The notes beneath the pieces were generated by a model, which saw nothing but the letters and a program-made list of their open reading frames with translations, did no database searches and was not told the DNA's origin. Below are positions 1 to 11,317 of a stretch of DNA of 64,000 nucleotides, piece after piece (position 1 is the stretch's first letter; each line of letters opens with the position of its first letter). This stretch comes from Hyposmocoma kahamanoa. Lineage: Eukaryota > Arthropoda > Insecta > Lepidoptera > Cosmopterigidae. The stretch is from assembly GCF_003589595.1 (NCBI RefSeq), contig NW_020653993.1, positions 3,669,308 through 3,733,307 on the forward strand, read 5' to 3'. The position numbers and the translations under genes are program-made.

Positions 1-280
1 AAATGGATCAAAAAATCTTTATATCCATGTTATAAGAGTGAAACAGAGGTAGTGCGTTTCGCATCGGGTTTCACGACGCAGCTCGACGCAGGTCGCCAAA
101 GAATCTGCTTGTTACGAATTTTCTGATATTTCGAAAGACAAAGTGGCTACCGGCTCGGTATCCCTAAGTTTACAGAGTTTAAATTTTGCGGCTACGATAA
201 TTATAATTGAAATTTCAACTATTATGAGATAACATCAAAGTATGTTACTAATCGCCACCTAAATCCCTCCAGAATGAATT
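1..280. other. Non-coding, nothing recognised
   Basis: No open frame, tRNA-like box or repeat match to the rest of the window was seen here. Confidence 0.5.
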
Positions 281-425
281 TACGCAGAGGTCCCAGGTTC
301 GATTTCCGAGCTGGGATAAATGTTTGAATGTAGTTTGTGGTCGTCTATATGTACGCCCATGCCACGCGTGATACAGGGTTTCTCTATTGCAGCGCAATGA
401 GTGTGTGCGTTATTTATTAATGTAT
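281..425 (+). repeat. tRNA-headed SINE (SINE-1), 5'-truncated copy
   Basis: The copy begins just before the B box (CAGGTTCGATTTCC) and continues through the family body: a GTTTGTGGTCGTCTATATG stretch, CACGCGTGATACAGGG and an AT-rich tail. The A-box half seen in the copies at 7.4 and 46.6 kb is missing. The sequence is clearly diverged from those copies. Confidence 0.7.
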
Positions 426-796
426 CCGTGACGTTGATCAACTTATGTTCCTTTTAAATAACCATGTGACGATGCTGACCTCCTTCATTGACATCCCATC
501 TTTATATTCTTCTCTTTTCTAGTTCCTGACCACTTATTTTCAAAATCGTTCTCAAATTCTCTTTTCCTTCGTTACTACAATTAAAATCCTTGAAACGCGA
601 GCACGTGCCCGTACATTACAAATCATCTTCATTTCGTTAAATTTCACGTCAATTACTATTAAAATTATTTTATAAATACATATGCCGTTTTGGGGTGAGT
701 ATTGTATTAGTTAGTTAGTAGTAGGAAGTGTTTTGTAATTGTACGGTGCAATATCGTACATTGTGTTTATTCGGTATTTTGCGTATTCATGCGACA
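426..796. other. Non-coding flank of the BEL-like element
   Basis: No gene seen. The missing 5' part of the left LTR could lie in the last 130 bases, but the right LTR gives no matching sequence to prove it. Confidence 0.4.
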
Positions 797-951
797 TTTA
801 GTTATAATTTATATTTAGTTCTAAATCAGCCATCGCGAAGTGTACTCTTTTCACACCTATCAAATGTATCATTATTAGTTGTAAATCAAAACTAATAAAC
901 ACCCTTAACAATTATCATACTATCATTTATAAGAGTATGGAACACCGTACA
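797..951 (+). repeat. Left LTR remnant of BEL/Pao-like retrotransposon
   Basis: This stretch of about 155 bases is nearly identical to 3500-3652. Both copies share a long block from TTATAATTTATATTTAG to TATGGAACACCGTA, and the left copy ends in ACA, the usual LTR end. The two differ by about a dozen substitutions, so the insertion is not recent. The match is short for a BEL LTR (normally several hundred bases), so the right copy may be 5'-truncated. Confidence 0.8.
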
Positions 952-957
952 TCTTAA

Positions 958-971
958 TGGTCCTTCGAGCC
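958..971 (+). other. Primer binding site of the BEL-like element
   Basis: TGGTCCTTCGAGCC lies six bases inside the left LTR. It begins with TGG, complementary to a tRNA CCA end, and resembles the primer binding site common in BEL/Pao elements. Confidence 0.7.
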
Positions 972-1232
972 TTCGTGTCGTCGAAATTCGGCGTGTGAGT
1001 TTCATCAAATCAGCACTGCAGCTATCAACCACGTGAGAGCACGACAGTTCTCGCTACAAGCAGGCTCACTACAGCAGCCATTTCAGTGTTAATTTGTATT
1101 TCTTTGCGTTGGTAGAGAATAGGTTTAGCCGGCCTCCCACAAGCGGGTCTCACCGGTTAGATTGAGAAGGCGCACATACCACGTGAAGTTTACAATTACG
1201 CTGAACTATCAATTTTCCGTAAGCAAATCAAT

Positions 1233-2495
1233 ATGGAAAATTTATTAGTAATTCAAAATCAGCTCATAGGAGCAATTGAGCAGCTTTTGAACAATTTCAA
1301 AAAAGATGGCGCCGACCGCAATGCGCCAGCAAACATCAAAATAAGGTTAGACACCTTAGAAGCATACTGGGTTGAATTTCGAAGCAATAATATTCAACTG
1401 TGCCAATATGAAGATCGCAGCAACGAATACTTTACCAAAAATACTTACGAAAAAACGAAGCAGTTCTACGGTGAAGTACGCTCATACCTTCAGCAATATC
1501 TAAAAGAAAAAACATTAGTGGACATGACAGGCACATCCACTGATTCTATTTCTGCTCTGCATCCATCAACAAGAGACGACGAACGTCCTACAACGTCGAA
1601 GGTAATCAATTATCCTTCTTCTACAAAAGAGCCACTACCAGAGCACTTTGCTCAAGAACAATATCAACGAAGTAGATGCGATCAGGGCTCTCCCAGCAAA
1701 TTGGAGGAAATGTTACGCAAGCAGAAGAGTAATTTTAAAGCAATTTCCCGCACTTTTACAAACATAAATTTGACAAAATTAACAGAAAAGTGGGAATATC
1801 AAGATATCTTAAGAAACTTAGAAGCTCGTTGGGCAGCTATAGACTCATTGCATTGGGAAATAGACAGCGAGCTCGTTGAAGAGAATGAAGAATATGAAGA
1901 AACATTCAATACGTACAAAAATCAGTACAACGACATCAAACGATCAATAAGTAGCAAAATGTGGGCTGTAACGTATAAAGAAAAAACGACACCTATAATG
2001 GACATACCATTTTTTAATGGCGATTATTATAAATGGGTGTCATTCAAAGATTTATTCACAGGATCTATTCATAATAATAATTCCATGTCTAACGCACAGA
2101 AGATGCAATTTTTGAAAAGCAAAATCAAGGGTGATGCTGAAAAACTTATACAATATTTACGAATCACTTCGGACAATTACCTAGTTTGTTGGGATATTCT
2201 CAACCACAGGTACAACAACACGAAATGAATATTCAGCTCACATATCAACATACTGATGTCGTTACCGACGATGCAACAACAGTCGCCGTCTCACGTCAAG
2301 AAGATTCATGACACTACCAATGAGTGTCTGAACGCTATTAAGAAACTGGCTGTGGATATATCTACTTGGGATCCACTGATCATACACCTTCTAACACAAA
2401 AATTAGACGCAGATACGTACAAGGATTATATAGAGTCGCTTGAAAACCCTCGAGATCTCCCTATAATGTCCGAGTTTCTCTGTATCCAACAATAA
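1233..2495 (+). pseudogene. BEL/Pao gag fragment, frameshifted
   Basis: A 331-codon frame (1233-2228) starts at the first ATG after a non-coding leader. It is lysine- and glutamate-rich, and its last 80 residues carry the conserved BEL Gag block (IPFFNGDYYKWVSFKDLF, then KGDAEKLI), equivalent to Pfam DUF1759. The block breaks at 2228 and resumes in another frame at 2256-2495 with the next part of the same domain (HDTTNECLNAIKKL, then TQKLDADTYKDYIESL). The protein would package element RNA in cytoplasmic particles. The interrupted frame means it is not functional. Family assignment is firm; clade within BEL/Pao is not resolved. Confidence 0.8.
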
Positions 2496-2565
2496 GAAGC
2501 CTTATTTCAATCAGCAGTATCAGAATAATCCTAAGAGTGACAATCGGATTGCAAAAGCGTTCCAC

Positions 2566-3376
2566 GTGTCAACGAAGATCACGTCCTCATTGCAACAGCA
2601 AAAAACATGCAGCATTTTTCATTGTAAAAACTTTCTGTCGCTAACAAGCGACATGAAATTGAAAACTGCAAATAAATTGAAACTTTGCACCAATTGTCTT
2701 TATGATCATACCGACAATAAATGGTTTTTCTACAAAAACATGCCGAGAATGCTCAGCGTTACACAACACCTTGTTACATGACGCTTTTACAAAGGCACAG
2801 CAACCGCCGACTTCGAAAATTAACAACGAGCAAGTTACAGCACACAGCACAGCACATGTTTCTAGAAATCAATCAGCTGAAATTTTATTAGCTACAGCGC
2901 TGATTGCAGTTAAAGGTGCAGATGGTACACGTCACACCATGAGAGCGCTTATTGATCCAGGCTTTCAGGTTTCTCTCATCACGGAAAACGCTGCTCAAAA
3001 GTTAGCTCCACCACCACGCCGCTGTAAAGGTGTAGTTTTTGGTCTCGGAGCAAGAGAAAACAACTGCAAGGGCGTCATGGAGATCACCATGTCCGCATTG
3101 CATGGAGATTTCACTTTCAATTCAGATGTATTTATAATGCGAAATCTCATCAACAATTTACCAAATCAAACTTTTGAGAAGCCATCTTGGTCACACATAC
3201 AAAATATAACTCTAGCTGACCCTGAGTTTTACAACAATCGTCCTGTAGACCTACTCCTCCTACTTATCGTGTTGGGTGGCGTCATCAAAGGCGACACACG
3301 AATCGACTTAGTGCATGCGCACGGAATAAGGCAACCTCGCCTGTCTTTCGCAAACATTTTAATGAGTAGATTTTAA
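2566..3376 (+). pseudogene. BEL/Pao zinc-knuckle and aspartic protease remnant
   Basis: The frame at 2566-2781 holds the first part of a cysteine-rich knuckle region (LCTNCLYDH). The frame at 2702-3376 takes over with CRECSALHNTLLH and continues into a retropepsin-like domain: ALIDPGFQ sits where the active-site D-S/T-G is expected (here D-P-G, so the catalytic triad is altered), followed by LITENAAQKL and a VLGGVIKGDTR block that normally precedes reverse transcriptase. No reverse transcriptase, RNase H or integrase follows; the frame ends after a short unrelated tail and the right LTR starts 124 bases later. An internal deletion has removed most of pol. The element cannot move by itself. 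Confidence 0.75.
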
Positions 3377-3499
3377 TAAGTATTCGCTTTGTTTGTATAA
3401 TGTTTTACTCATGTCATGTAATGTAATACTTATTTTTTCTTACCTCTTTCTTTTTATATTTACTTATTTTTCATTGTTATTTTTCTCCTGCCCGGAGCA

Positions 3500-3652
3500 T
3501 GTAGTTATAATTTATATTTAGCTCACAATCAGCCATCGCGCAGTGTACTCTTTTCACACCTATCAAATGTATCATTATTAGTTGTAAATCAAAACTAATA
3601 AATATCCTTAATAGTTATCATACTATCATTTATAAGAGTATGGAACACCGTA
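3500..3652 (+). repeat. Right LTR remnant of BEL/Pao-like retrotransposon
   Basis: Direct repeat of 797-951, starting TGTAGTTATAAT and ending ACACCGTA. No convincing five-base target duplication is visible at the outer edges. The bases just before it are not the purine run expected of a polypurine tract, in keeping with internal deletion or rearrangement. Confidence 0.8.
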
Positions 3653-4765
3653 AAATAATAGTTGTACGCTTTTTATACCATTTTAAGATTTGATACACCT
3701 TTCTTTTCCTCTTTTGTCATCTTTTGCAATATCTTGCGGACCGAGTTTTCTGCATTCTTATTTTGCCAAAGCCAGGCTACAACCATGCCACTCGATACTT
3801 TAAGCGCACAATAGTGTTTGTCCGTGAACCGTTATTTTCCTGGAAAGCATCTGTCTTCCAAGCTCTTAATTTAAAACCTGTTACGTACTAAAAGAAATCG
3901 TGTAACAGTTTAAAAGATCACCGCCATCAAATACCATTACCGTTCCCACACGTCCATTTGTATCCATTAAGCACTAACCCTAGGTCTTACGTCAGGTTAC
4001 CTAAGTATAAAAGGACCGGCGGATAGGTTTAGAATCCTAGGATACCTAACTCCGGTCAGCATACCTTTTAAGAATCATGGATGGATGGATTTTTTTGCTA
4101 CAGTACGAGTTTTATGGCTTGGGATGATTGCAAATGGATTTCTTTATACCGCGTTTATTCTCAGTATTCAATGTTTTAGTCCGATTTCCTGCCATACAAA
4201 TACAAGGATAACAAAATTAATGCCGTAGGCGGCTACCCAGAAAAGCCAGATTATAATCTTTTTTTAAATTAGTGCTACGGGGAATTCAACGCGGAATTTC
4301 TCATGTACTTATTTTTGTAATTAACTTTGAAGTGAGCCTTTAAAGCTTGAAGGCCAAGGTTTCCTTTTTAAGTAAATTATATTACGACTTCTCTTAAAGT
4401 TGGTTAAGTTTAAATTCAAGGATCTTAGAGTCATCTTCTTAGACATCAAATAAAAAACAAACATACGTTCATAATATACCATAGGGAAGGTAGCGACTAC
4501 CGGCCCTTCGCTCAATAAGAATGACATCTTCTCTCTCTAGCTCCCTCTACTCCCATCTATGTTCTCACAGTCGTCCAATAAAAAATGCAAATTTTATTTT
4601 GAAAAATCTGCGTATTTGACTGACAAAAATCCTTACAATTGACACGTTTAGCTCCTGCAGGTGGTCTCGATATTTGATGTTTGAAGTAGATATTGTAAAT
4701 GACAAATATGAACAAAATTCATTTCCAACGAGCGATTCTTGCAGTTTCATACTATTTAAGTATAC
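3653..4765. other. Non-coding, nothing recognised
   Basis: Short open frames only (at most 68 codons), with no conserved motif. A GATGGATGGATGGAT run at 4081 is a small microsatellite. Confidence 0.5.
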
Positions 4766-4925
4766 AGTGCAATACAGTGCAATACAAATATTCTTTATTG
4801 CACACGGACAAATATAAAGTACCTAATACAAAAAAGTAAAAATTACAGGTATAACAAGCGGCCTTATTGCTAAATAGCAATCTTATACAAGCAACTTTCA
4901 GGTTACAGGAAACATAGTAAATTAA
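4766..4925 (-). mobile_element. LINE 3' end (5'-truncated copy)
   Basis: Read on the minus strand, this holds TTGCTATTTAGCAATAAGGC, a T-rich stretch and finally GTGCAATAAAGAATATTTG, a polyadenylation-signal-bearing tail that I recognise as a frequent lepidopteran LINE 3' end. No coding part is left. A ten-base CAGTGCAATA duplication sits at its end (4766-4785). Confidence 0.6.
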
Positions 4926-5104
4926 AATTAATTTATTATAATTTTATTTATTCATTTTATAATTAAAAAAAGGGGAAAATTTTCCTAACTAACGTCCTAC
5001 ACAAATGTATACATATATATCCAGTTTAACTGCAGGATCGAAACGAGGCTCAATTGCACAAAAACTTACAAACTGACGTTGTGTGATTAAAAATACTTAA
5101 GTAA

Positions 5105-5230
5105 ATAAAATAATTAATAACTCTTCTCTGGTAAATCAGCCTTACGAATGACCGTAGAGTTTAATCAACATGACGATTTCAAGTGTAATTAGGTTACATA
5201 TTAAATAAAGATTATTTTACTTTGACTTTG
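5105..5230 (+). mobile_element. LINE 3' end, second family
   Basis: TCAGCCTTACGAATGACCGT, AGAGTTTAATCAACATGACG and an AATAAAGATTATTTTACTTTG tail match, in the opposite orientation, the sequence at 45330-45445. The AATAAA signal and the terminal position fit a LINE 3' UTR. The coding part is absent. Confidence 0.55.
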
Positions 5231-5475
5231 ACAAAACCTTTACTTTTAAAGGTATCTCTTAGCTTCAACTAGTTCTAAGAACATTTTACTTTTTATTTTA
5301 TTTTTTGCCAAGCATCTAATAATACTAGTTTTCACACCGGTATCCGCTCGATGTTCTAGATTGTACCGTTTGCGCTACAGTTGCGTTATACAGGTAGGTA
5401 GTTATTTTCTTCATTATTTATTTTACAGGGTTATTCGTAAAATGCTAACAACCTCGCAGGATTATATTATTAACA

Positions 5476-5590
5476 TCATAAACAACAACTTTTTTGTTAT
5501 AATTATTAATACAAAGACCGAACACTCAGAAAAAAATATTTCGATCCGGCCGAATTCGAACCGACGTCTTCTAGCAAAAACCAAACAATA
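5476..5590 (-). repeat. tRNA-like SINE (SINE-2), minus strand
   Basis: On the minus strand a B box (GGTTCGAATTC) is followed by the AAATATTTTTTTCTGAGTG and TCGGTCTTTGTATTAATAATT segments that also follow the B box at 7726. Other copies lie at 7.7, 11.7, 18.1, 22.6 and 40.5 kb. Confidence 0.6.
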
Positions 5591-5639
5591 ATATAGAAAA
5601 ATTCGTGAGGTCCGCTGGTGTTCGATCTTTACAAAATTA

Positions 5640-5970
5640 CAAAAAAGGCTACTAAAATCTTTTGTGCCAATATCAGTTTCAAATAAATATAGAAATAATC
5701 CTAACAACTTGTTTAGGTACTGTAGCATCTTAGATATACATAGTAAAATAAATATACACATAATTTGTGATGAAATAGATAAAATTGCCATGTTAAAACA
5801 AACGACAAGAATTGGTAACTGCGTAATTGCGTAAATTACCTACCAAGGTATGTTCTTCCTCCATACAAAAACAACTACGGAAAGCGTGTCTGGAGATACA
5901 TGTTACCATTACTGCTTAATAAATTGCCAAGTGAAGTTTTTGATAAAATTATAGGTGAACCAAACAAATT
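5640..5970 (+). pseudogene. Possible LINE ORF2 C-terminal remnant
   Basis: A broken frame reads NKYRNNPNNLFRYCSILDIH and, in another frame, YGKRVWRYMLPLLLNKLP followed by SEVFDKI. A 'YGKR.....P.LLNKLP' block is typical of the extreme C terminus of several insect non-LTR reverse transcriptases. The region is interrupted and short, so the assignment is tentative. Confidence 0.4.
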
Positions 5971-6095
5971 GTAAAACAATTCTTAAGTCAATTCATCTAT
6001 TAAATTGTGAATGTTAATAGTTTTTAAATGTAAGCTGCGTAAATTATTAGATACGTATAAGTATTAGATATTCATTATTTTATTAGACGCCTGAT

Positions 6096-6403
6096 AGCAT
6101 GTGATGGCAGCGATACATAAATCTGTTAATGGTTTTTATTCGCTGTTTTGTGTTTCTTTTTGTATACTTTTTAATTGTGAATAAAATAAAATAAAAATAC
6201 TTAAAGAAAATAAAAGACTATGTCAAGTATGAAGCTTCATTCGCATCATCCGAGCATGTGATGGCAGCGATACATAAATCTGTTAATGGTTTTTATTAGC
6301 TGTTTTGTGTTTCTTTTTGTATACTTTTTAATTATGAATAAAAAAAAATACTTAAAGAAAATAAAAGACTATGTCAAGTACGAAGCTTCATTCGCATCAT
6401 CCG
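6096..6403 (+). repeat. Tandem duplication, about 157 bp x 2
   Basis: Copy 1 (6096-6252) and copy 2 (6253-6403) both run from AGCATGTGATGGCAGCGATA to TTCATTCGCATCATCCG. They differ by few substitutions and a six-base change in an A-rich run. The open frame 6286-6594 starts inside copy 2, has no recognisable domain and is probably fortuitous. Confidence 0.9.
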
Positions 6404-7410
6404 TCTCTTGGTCGAGTATTACTTACGAGTATTTGACAGTAAGAGCGTTTGCGCAACTTGTATCAGTTCTGAATCCGAGAAATGACTATCCGAAATGTCA
6501 CTGGGACCATTTTATCTCTAAGTACACAAGCGACGATATTAGTATTTTCTCGCAAGCGACATCTGAAGTGGGTCCGAGTTTTCTAGATTTGTAATAGTCT
6601 CGAATTCGTAACGAATATGCGCTAATTGTTTCCGACCGATGTGAGACGAGAACGAGAGTTTTTAAATTACTGTCAAGGACCCGTCCAAAAGTGGAACAAT
6701 TATATATACCGAAAAATGTGACCAAAAGTAAGATTGAACTAACCACATATTATTTCAGACGCGCTAATTTCGATAACCTGTAGAATATATACAAAAGTAA
6801 ACCTCATTCGTGTGAATTTTTTAAAATGAATAACTTTTAAGACGTCAATATGGAAAAACACATTTCATATTCATGCTAATTTTAATCAATGATGATTTTA
6901 ATTCGAGATATTTGTCAAGAAACACATTTTGTTCAATTTCGATTATTTTTAATAAAGGCTACGTGAGCAACGTTTATGTTTTAATAAATAGGAATTAGAT
7001 ATAAATTAGAATTCCATTAACATCTCTTAACATCGATTTAGTATTCGCTGTCTTAGTTTTTCAAAGATACGTGAGCTCACAAAGAATTCAGGACATGGCA
7101 AACATTTCTATATATTTTAAATTTCTTATGTGTTAATTTTGATGTATTACTATAAGAATAGGTAAAAGCCAGCATATGAATATGCAGGTAATGCGATGTG
7201 AAGTCAGCCTGCAAATTTGTGTATACAATGCATTTTGTTCATTTCAGTCACTTTGTGCTTTACGATACCAGTTTGAGAAAGTATATACCAGTTTGAGGGC
7301 GACGTTATATGTATTGGTCTTACTCAATTTTTATAGATAAAATCGAAATTAAACAAAATGCATTTTTGTGATCAAAATTAAGTAAATAAAAAACTTATTC
7401 AACTATAATT
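6404..7410. other. Non-coding, nothing recognised
   Basis: AT-rich with only short frames. I see no repeat shared with the rest of the window. Confidence 0.5.
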
Positions 7411-7412
7411 AA

Positions 7413-7636
7413 CTGCCTCCGTGGCCGAACGGTTACCATGCCGGACTGCCACGCAGAGGTTCCAGGTTCGATTCCCGGGCCGGGAGAAATAGTTGTATGG
7501 CCTACAATTATTTCTCTCGTGAGTTTGGGTGTAATTTGTGGTTGTCTATGTGTGTGTCCATGGCACCCGCGACACAGGGTTTCCCTAGTGCGGGGCTATG
7601 TTGAGTGTATGCGTCATTTATTTTATTTTATTAATT
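7413..7636 (+). repeat. tRNA-headed SINE (SINE-1), best copy
   Basis: The A-box-like GTGGCCGAACGGTTACC and the B box (GGTTCGATTCC) are about 45 bases apart, as in tRNA-derived SINEs. The family body (GAGTTTGGGTGTAATTTG, GTTGTCTATGTGTG, CACCCGCGACACAGGG) and an ATTTATTTTATTTTATTA tail follow. RNA polymerase III would transcribe such an element from the internal promoter; mobility would depend on a LINE partner. Confidence 0.85.
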
Positions 7637-7675
7637 AAATTTTTATTGAATTGATATTCAATTATTTTTTGTGAA

Positions 7676-7805
7676 ATTACTCCACTAGTTTGTTATATTG
7701 TCTGGCACGGTATGCAAGAAGACGTCGGTTCGAATCCGACCGGATCGAAGGAATTTTTTCTGATTGTTTTTTCTGAGTGTTCGATCTTTGTATTAATAAT
7801 TATTC
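7676..7805 (+). repeat. tRNA-like SINE (SINE-2), plus strand
   Basis: Contains a B box (GGTTCGAATCC) and then GAAGGAATTTTTTCTGATTG, GAGTGTTCGATCTTTGTATT and AATAATT. It follows SINE-1 closely and is the inverted counterpart of 5476-5590. Confidence 0.65.
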
Positions 7806-8604
7806 AACTATATTTTAGTTTTATATTTAAAAGCTAATTTTTATTTTGGTTTTGCTTCCTTGTTTTCGCAAGTACATAAAATCACACAATTTATTCTTGT
7901 TTCTGTAAATGCTGTGCATTTGTCATTGGAACGTAGATTTTATTACGTTTTTCCATTGTACTGTTTTAAAATAGTGTTTTAATTCGTTTTCTGTAATCTG
8001 TACTATGACAATAAAAATAAAATAAACTATATTTTTTTTGTAAGCATACAAAATTTACAAGAACGCAAAATCAACGAAAAAAAAAACACTTCCTTATTTT
8101 GAGGTTTCTTATTAAAGTTCTGCTAAATGTGCCGGGGAGTGTACTCTGTCGATTACAATTTCTGGTCATTATGAATACAAAGAATTTTGAAGAATTTAAA
8201 AGAATCAAACAAACCGCCATCATTATTTCAACAAATTGCACCAATTGCATGTGAAACTTGTCTAGTGCTCATTTTATGCATTGCAAAACTTTAACCAAGA
8301 GGCTTAACCACAGTTATTAAGTCGAACCTGTCTTAACCAGAAATGTTTGCAAATGATATTTTTTAACGTGCATATGTACAATTTATTTATAATGAGGTTG
8401 AACATGATTGATGGTAAAAATTCACTACCTTGGGGTTTAGAATAACATACAACAATAATAAATAAATACAGTTCCAATTTCGACCTGGAATGTTGTGTGG
8501 GACGAATCATTCGCATAAGAAAAAGCAAAGAAGTCAACATACTTATTATGCGAACTTTAACTACCTATGCGAACGCTAACTATATTCTTAACTTTCAAAC
8601 TGTA
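7806..8604. other. Non-coding, nothing recognised
   Basis: AT-rich with no coding signal. The longest frame (78 codons, minus strand) has no domain. Confidence 0.45.
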
Positions 8605-8728
8605 TTTTGTTTGTGTGTGTGTTACGCGATTACATCGACTTTTGTTGTTGGAAAAGAGGTACTTCAGTGGTGATCCATTTCAAATTTAAAGAAAATATTC
8701 TACCTCTAAGGGTGGAAAACTACAGGAT
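8605..8728 (+). repeat. RepC copy (GGAGGAGGTT family)
   Basis: TGTTGGAAAAGAGGTACTTC, GTGGTGATCCATTTCAAATT and AAAGAAAATATTCTACCTCT match the sequences at 28.1, 37.1 and 51.2 kb. This is a widespread lepidopteran repeat of a class I cannot assign. Confidence 0.6.
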
Positions 8729-8734
8729 GATTTT

Positions 8735-9268
8735 TGTTTATGATACCAAACGATGGAACGAGTAAATCGTGCGCCTGATGATAAACGACACGTCTACCCA
8801 TAACAGTGGGACTCTGCCACTGCACTTGTCACTCTGAGACAAGTTGACAAGTCCCTTCTGCATATAATTTCAACAGCATCCTTAACACGTATTTATTCAA
8901 CACGAGTTTCATCGCGCTCCCGCCGCGCGGCGTCGAGCAGCAGCCGTGTGCACGTGCTCAGAGACCGAACTGTCATGGCAAAATATGCTCTATTTATTAG
9001 TCTTTACGTTTTTACTTTTTCACGAGAGGATGGCTTGTCCATGGTCTACGCGGCGGACGCGCGGTTGTATTATTCCGCGAAATTTACATGTTGTTGCCTA
9101 GTAAATAGAATTCAGATAAGCCATTAATGTACGTGAAAGTGTGGTAACTGGGCGGTCGCCCAGTCGTAATCTACTTCATGCAGTCAATCTATTAGCAGCC
9201 TTACCCTTCAAAACCGGAACGCAGTAATGTGAGCATTGCTACTTGGCGGTAGAAATACTGTCGTTCTA
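8735..9268 (-). repeat. RepA copy split by an insertion
   Basis: Two collinear minus-strand parts of RepA lie at 8735-8887 (ATGATACCA to CAGCATCCTTAAC) and 9196-9268 (CAGCCTTACCCTTCAAAAC to CGGTAGAAATA). The 308 bases between them are foreign to RepA. RepA here means the roughly 300-bp repeat whose plus-strand head is AGTAGAGCTCCTTGTGAAAG and whose tail is GTCACTTGGTATCATAAAAA. Confidence 0.75.
8888..9195. mobile_element. GC-rich insertion inside RepA
   Basis: The segment is much richer in CpG than its surroundings (for example CCCGCCGCGCGGCGTCGAGC). It carries a strong hairpin at 9147-9164 (ACTGGGCG, GT, CGCCCAGT). The edges CAGCATCCTTAAC and CAGCCTTACCC look like a diverged target duplication. 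The class is unknown; a non-autonomous transposon is the simplest reading. Confidence 0.45.
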
Positions 9269-11068
9269 ATGGAAAGTGTAGTCATTAGCATTTTTGAAAT
9301 TGATTTAAATAGTTAATCATTAACACCAAAACGAGATCTATATTTGGCACTAACTCAAGTATCAAAATTCCCATGGGAACCCTGTAATACAGGAAGTGAA
9401 ACTGCAGTAACATGGAACAATGTATAACATTGACTAATTTAAAGTGTAGTAAGATTAGTTATTATATAATTTTTGAATCAAAGGCGATGGAATTCCAGCA
9501 ATAATCGCAGTATGTAATAGTTGCTGCACTTATTTTATTTATGTTTTTCAACCTTGACACACATTGCACCTTACAATTCTTCATTCTTTTACCTTTCTAT
9601 TGATATGATAAATATATGCCATGTTGCTGTAACTTGCGTCTATACGTAATCTCACCCACTTTTCGTTAACCGATTTCAATAAAACTTAGAACACAGATGT
9701 AATTCCTATGAAAATAAAATAGGTGAGAGGAACTCGTCAATGTACAGCAGCTACTTTGTGTTTGGGCTCTTATGATTCGTTTTGACGAGTACTTGCTATA
9801 TGGAATTTACAATCGGTAACGAACATAGCGAAGGCGGATAATCATACATTTCAGGTCTTTTTTTTTAGATAAAAAAGTTACAATTTATACCGCCAGCGTC
9901 TTAGGCATCCTGCCGCGGGAACCCAATTTTATATATCATTTAATACTAGTTTTAGTTTCTAGTATTTAAAAGTCTATATAACCTCAAATGGCTTTGGTTG
10001 ATTCTGCATAACAGTCAAAGTGGAAAAAATATATAGTAAAATTGAGAAACACGATTTTTTAAAAATTTTAACAATAGAAAAACATCACCAACTTACCTCG
10101 AAATTTGACAAGAAAACCGCAGTATTCAAAAGGTACATTACATATACCAATATTTTTTTTAATATCAACTGAACTAAATGGAACAGTATAACGATATAAA
10201 TTTTTCAAATTGTTTCAATTTCGTTGGAAAAAAAAATCTGAAATAAAGTCTCTGCCGCTCGACTCAAGCAAAATGAACCGTATTAGTACGAAAAAGAAAT
10301 GAAATAAATAAATAAAATCCGCTAAATAAAATCCAACTCCGATTTAACTCACTTTTATTGCGATTAAATTTACTATTATTCCCTAAATTCCCTATCGGAT
10401 CAAGATTGATCTGCTCGCCCTTACGACGGGTCTTTTATGACTTTCTTTGAGGTGGTAGTGCGAAGTTAGGCGTGAATACCACAAGGTGACCCGAAATGGT
10501 ACTAAAGTAGTCAATACAACAACTGAACAAGTAATGTGCGAGGTTACTAAAATAGTCAATAGAAGAACTGAATGGGTAAAGCGTATCATAATTTACACAT
10601 TTCGTGGAAGAATGGCATAAGTGGATTTAAGTCAAAAATAATTATTGTTCCATTAGATAAAGAAAAATATAACCCACATCCTCTCAAATTCTTGTAATTC
10701 TATTGACAATGTTTGCTGGCAAGACGCTTGCCTGGTTATTGCTTACACGTATTTTAGCGATTTTTATTACAATTACTGAATATCAAAAAACATAACGTCA
10801 AAAGGAATAAAAACTATAGAATGTATCAAAAATGTATGTGCTCGCTAAAGGAGATATAAACATTTTTGACTTAACACCACTTATGCCATTATTCCATGAG
10901 GGTTGCGAATTATGTTATCCAAAACTCGTATCAGTGTGTCGTAGTCAATGCCAATATGATCCTGAAGTTCAAAGAAGTAAAAGATATCTACAAAAATGTT
11001 ATCAAGTTTATGTCTGAATAGGTAGAGAAAATGTTTTCTTTTGAAAGCAATTATAACTCAAAAATACT
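9269..11068. other. Non-coding; small repeats only
   Basis: Holds a RepC piece (9641-9718, with ACCGATTTCAATAAAACTTA) and a two-unit 45-bp tandem at 10500-10589 (TACTAAAGTAGTCAATA and TACTAAAATAGTCAATA). No gene was recognised. Confidence 0.45.
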
Positions 11069-11317
11069 TAGTAGCAGTAGAGTTCTTGTGAAATAGTTTG
11101 TCCAGCGAAGTACTGCCAACTTACCATTTCTTAAATGAGCGTTCCAGTTTTAAAGAGCAAGGGTGCTGGTGAAATTACAGGCATGTGGGACTTATCAAGT
11201 TGTCTCAGGATAGTGGGCGTGGTGGCAGTGCGCTTTAGGTTTTTGTGATTTAAAGCTCTGAATGGCACTGCAACTGTCATGGACAGGCGTGTCGCTTAAC
11301 TCCAGACGCATGACTTA
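11069..11317 (+). repeat. RepA copy, plus strand
   Basis: Runs from GTAGCAGTAGAGTTCTTGTG to CGCATGACTTATTCGTAAGG, covering most of RepA with the final A-rich tail missing. It is joined directly to an inverted RepA piece. Confidence 0.85.

Noticed and set aside
6286..6594. 102-codon frame with a hydrophobic start
   Set aside because: It starts inside the second copy of a tandem duplication, has no domain, and the first copy of the same stretch does not keep the frame.
7438..7638. Open frame beginning MPDCHAEVPGSIPGPGEI, repeated at 46544-46957
   Set aside because: Both frames run through SINE-1 copies. The shared protein sequence is the tRNA-like head in translation.
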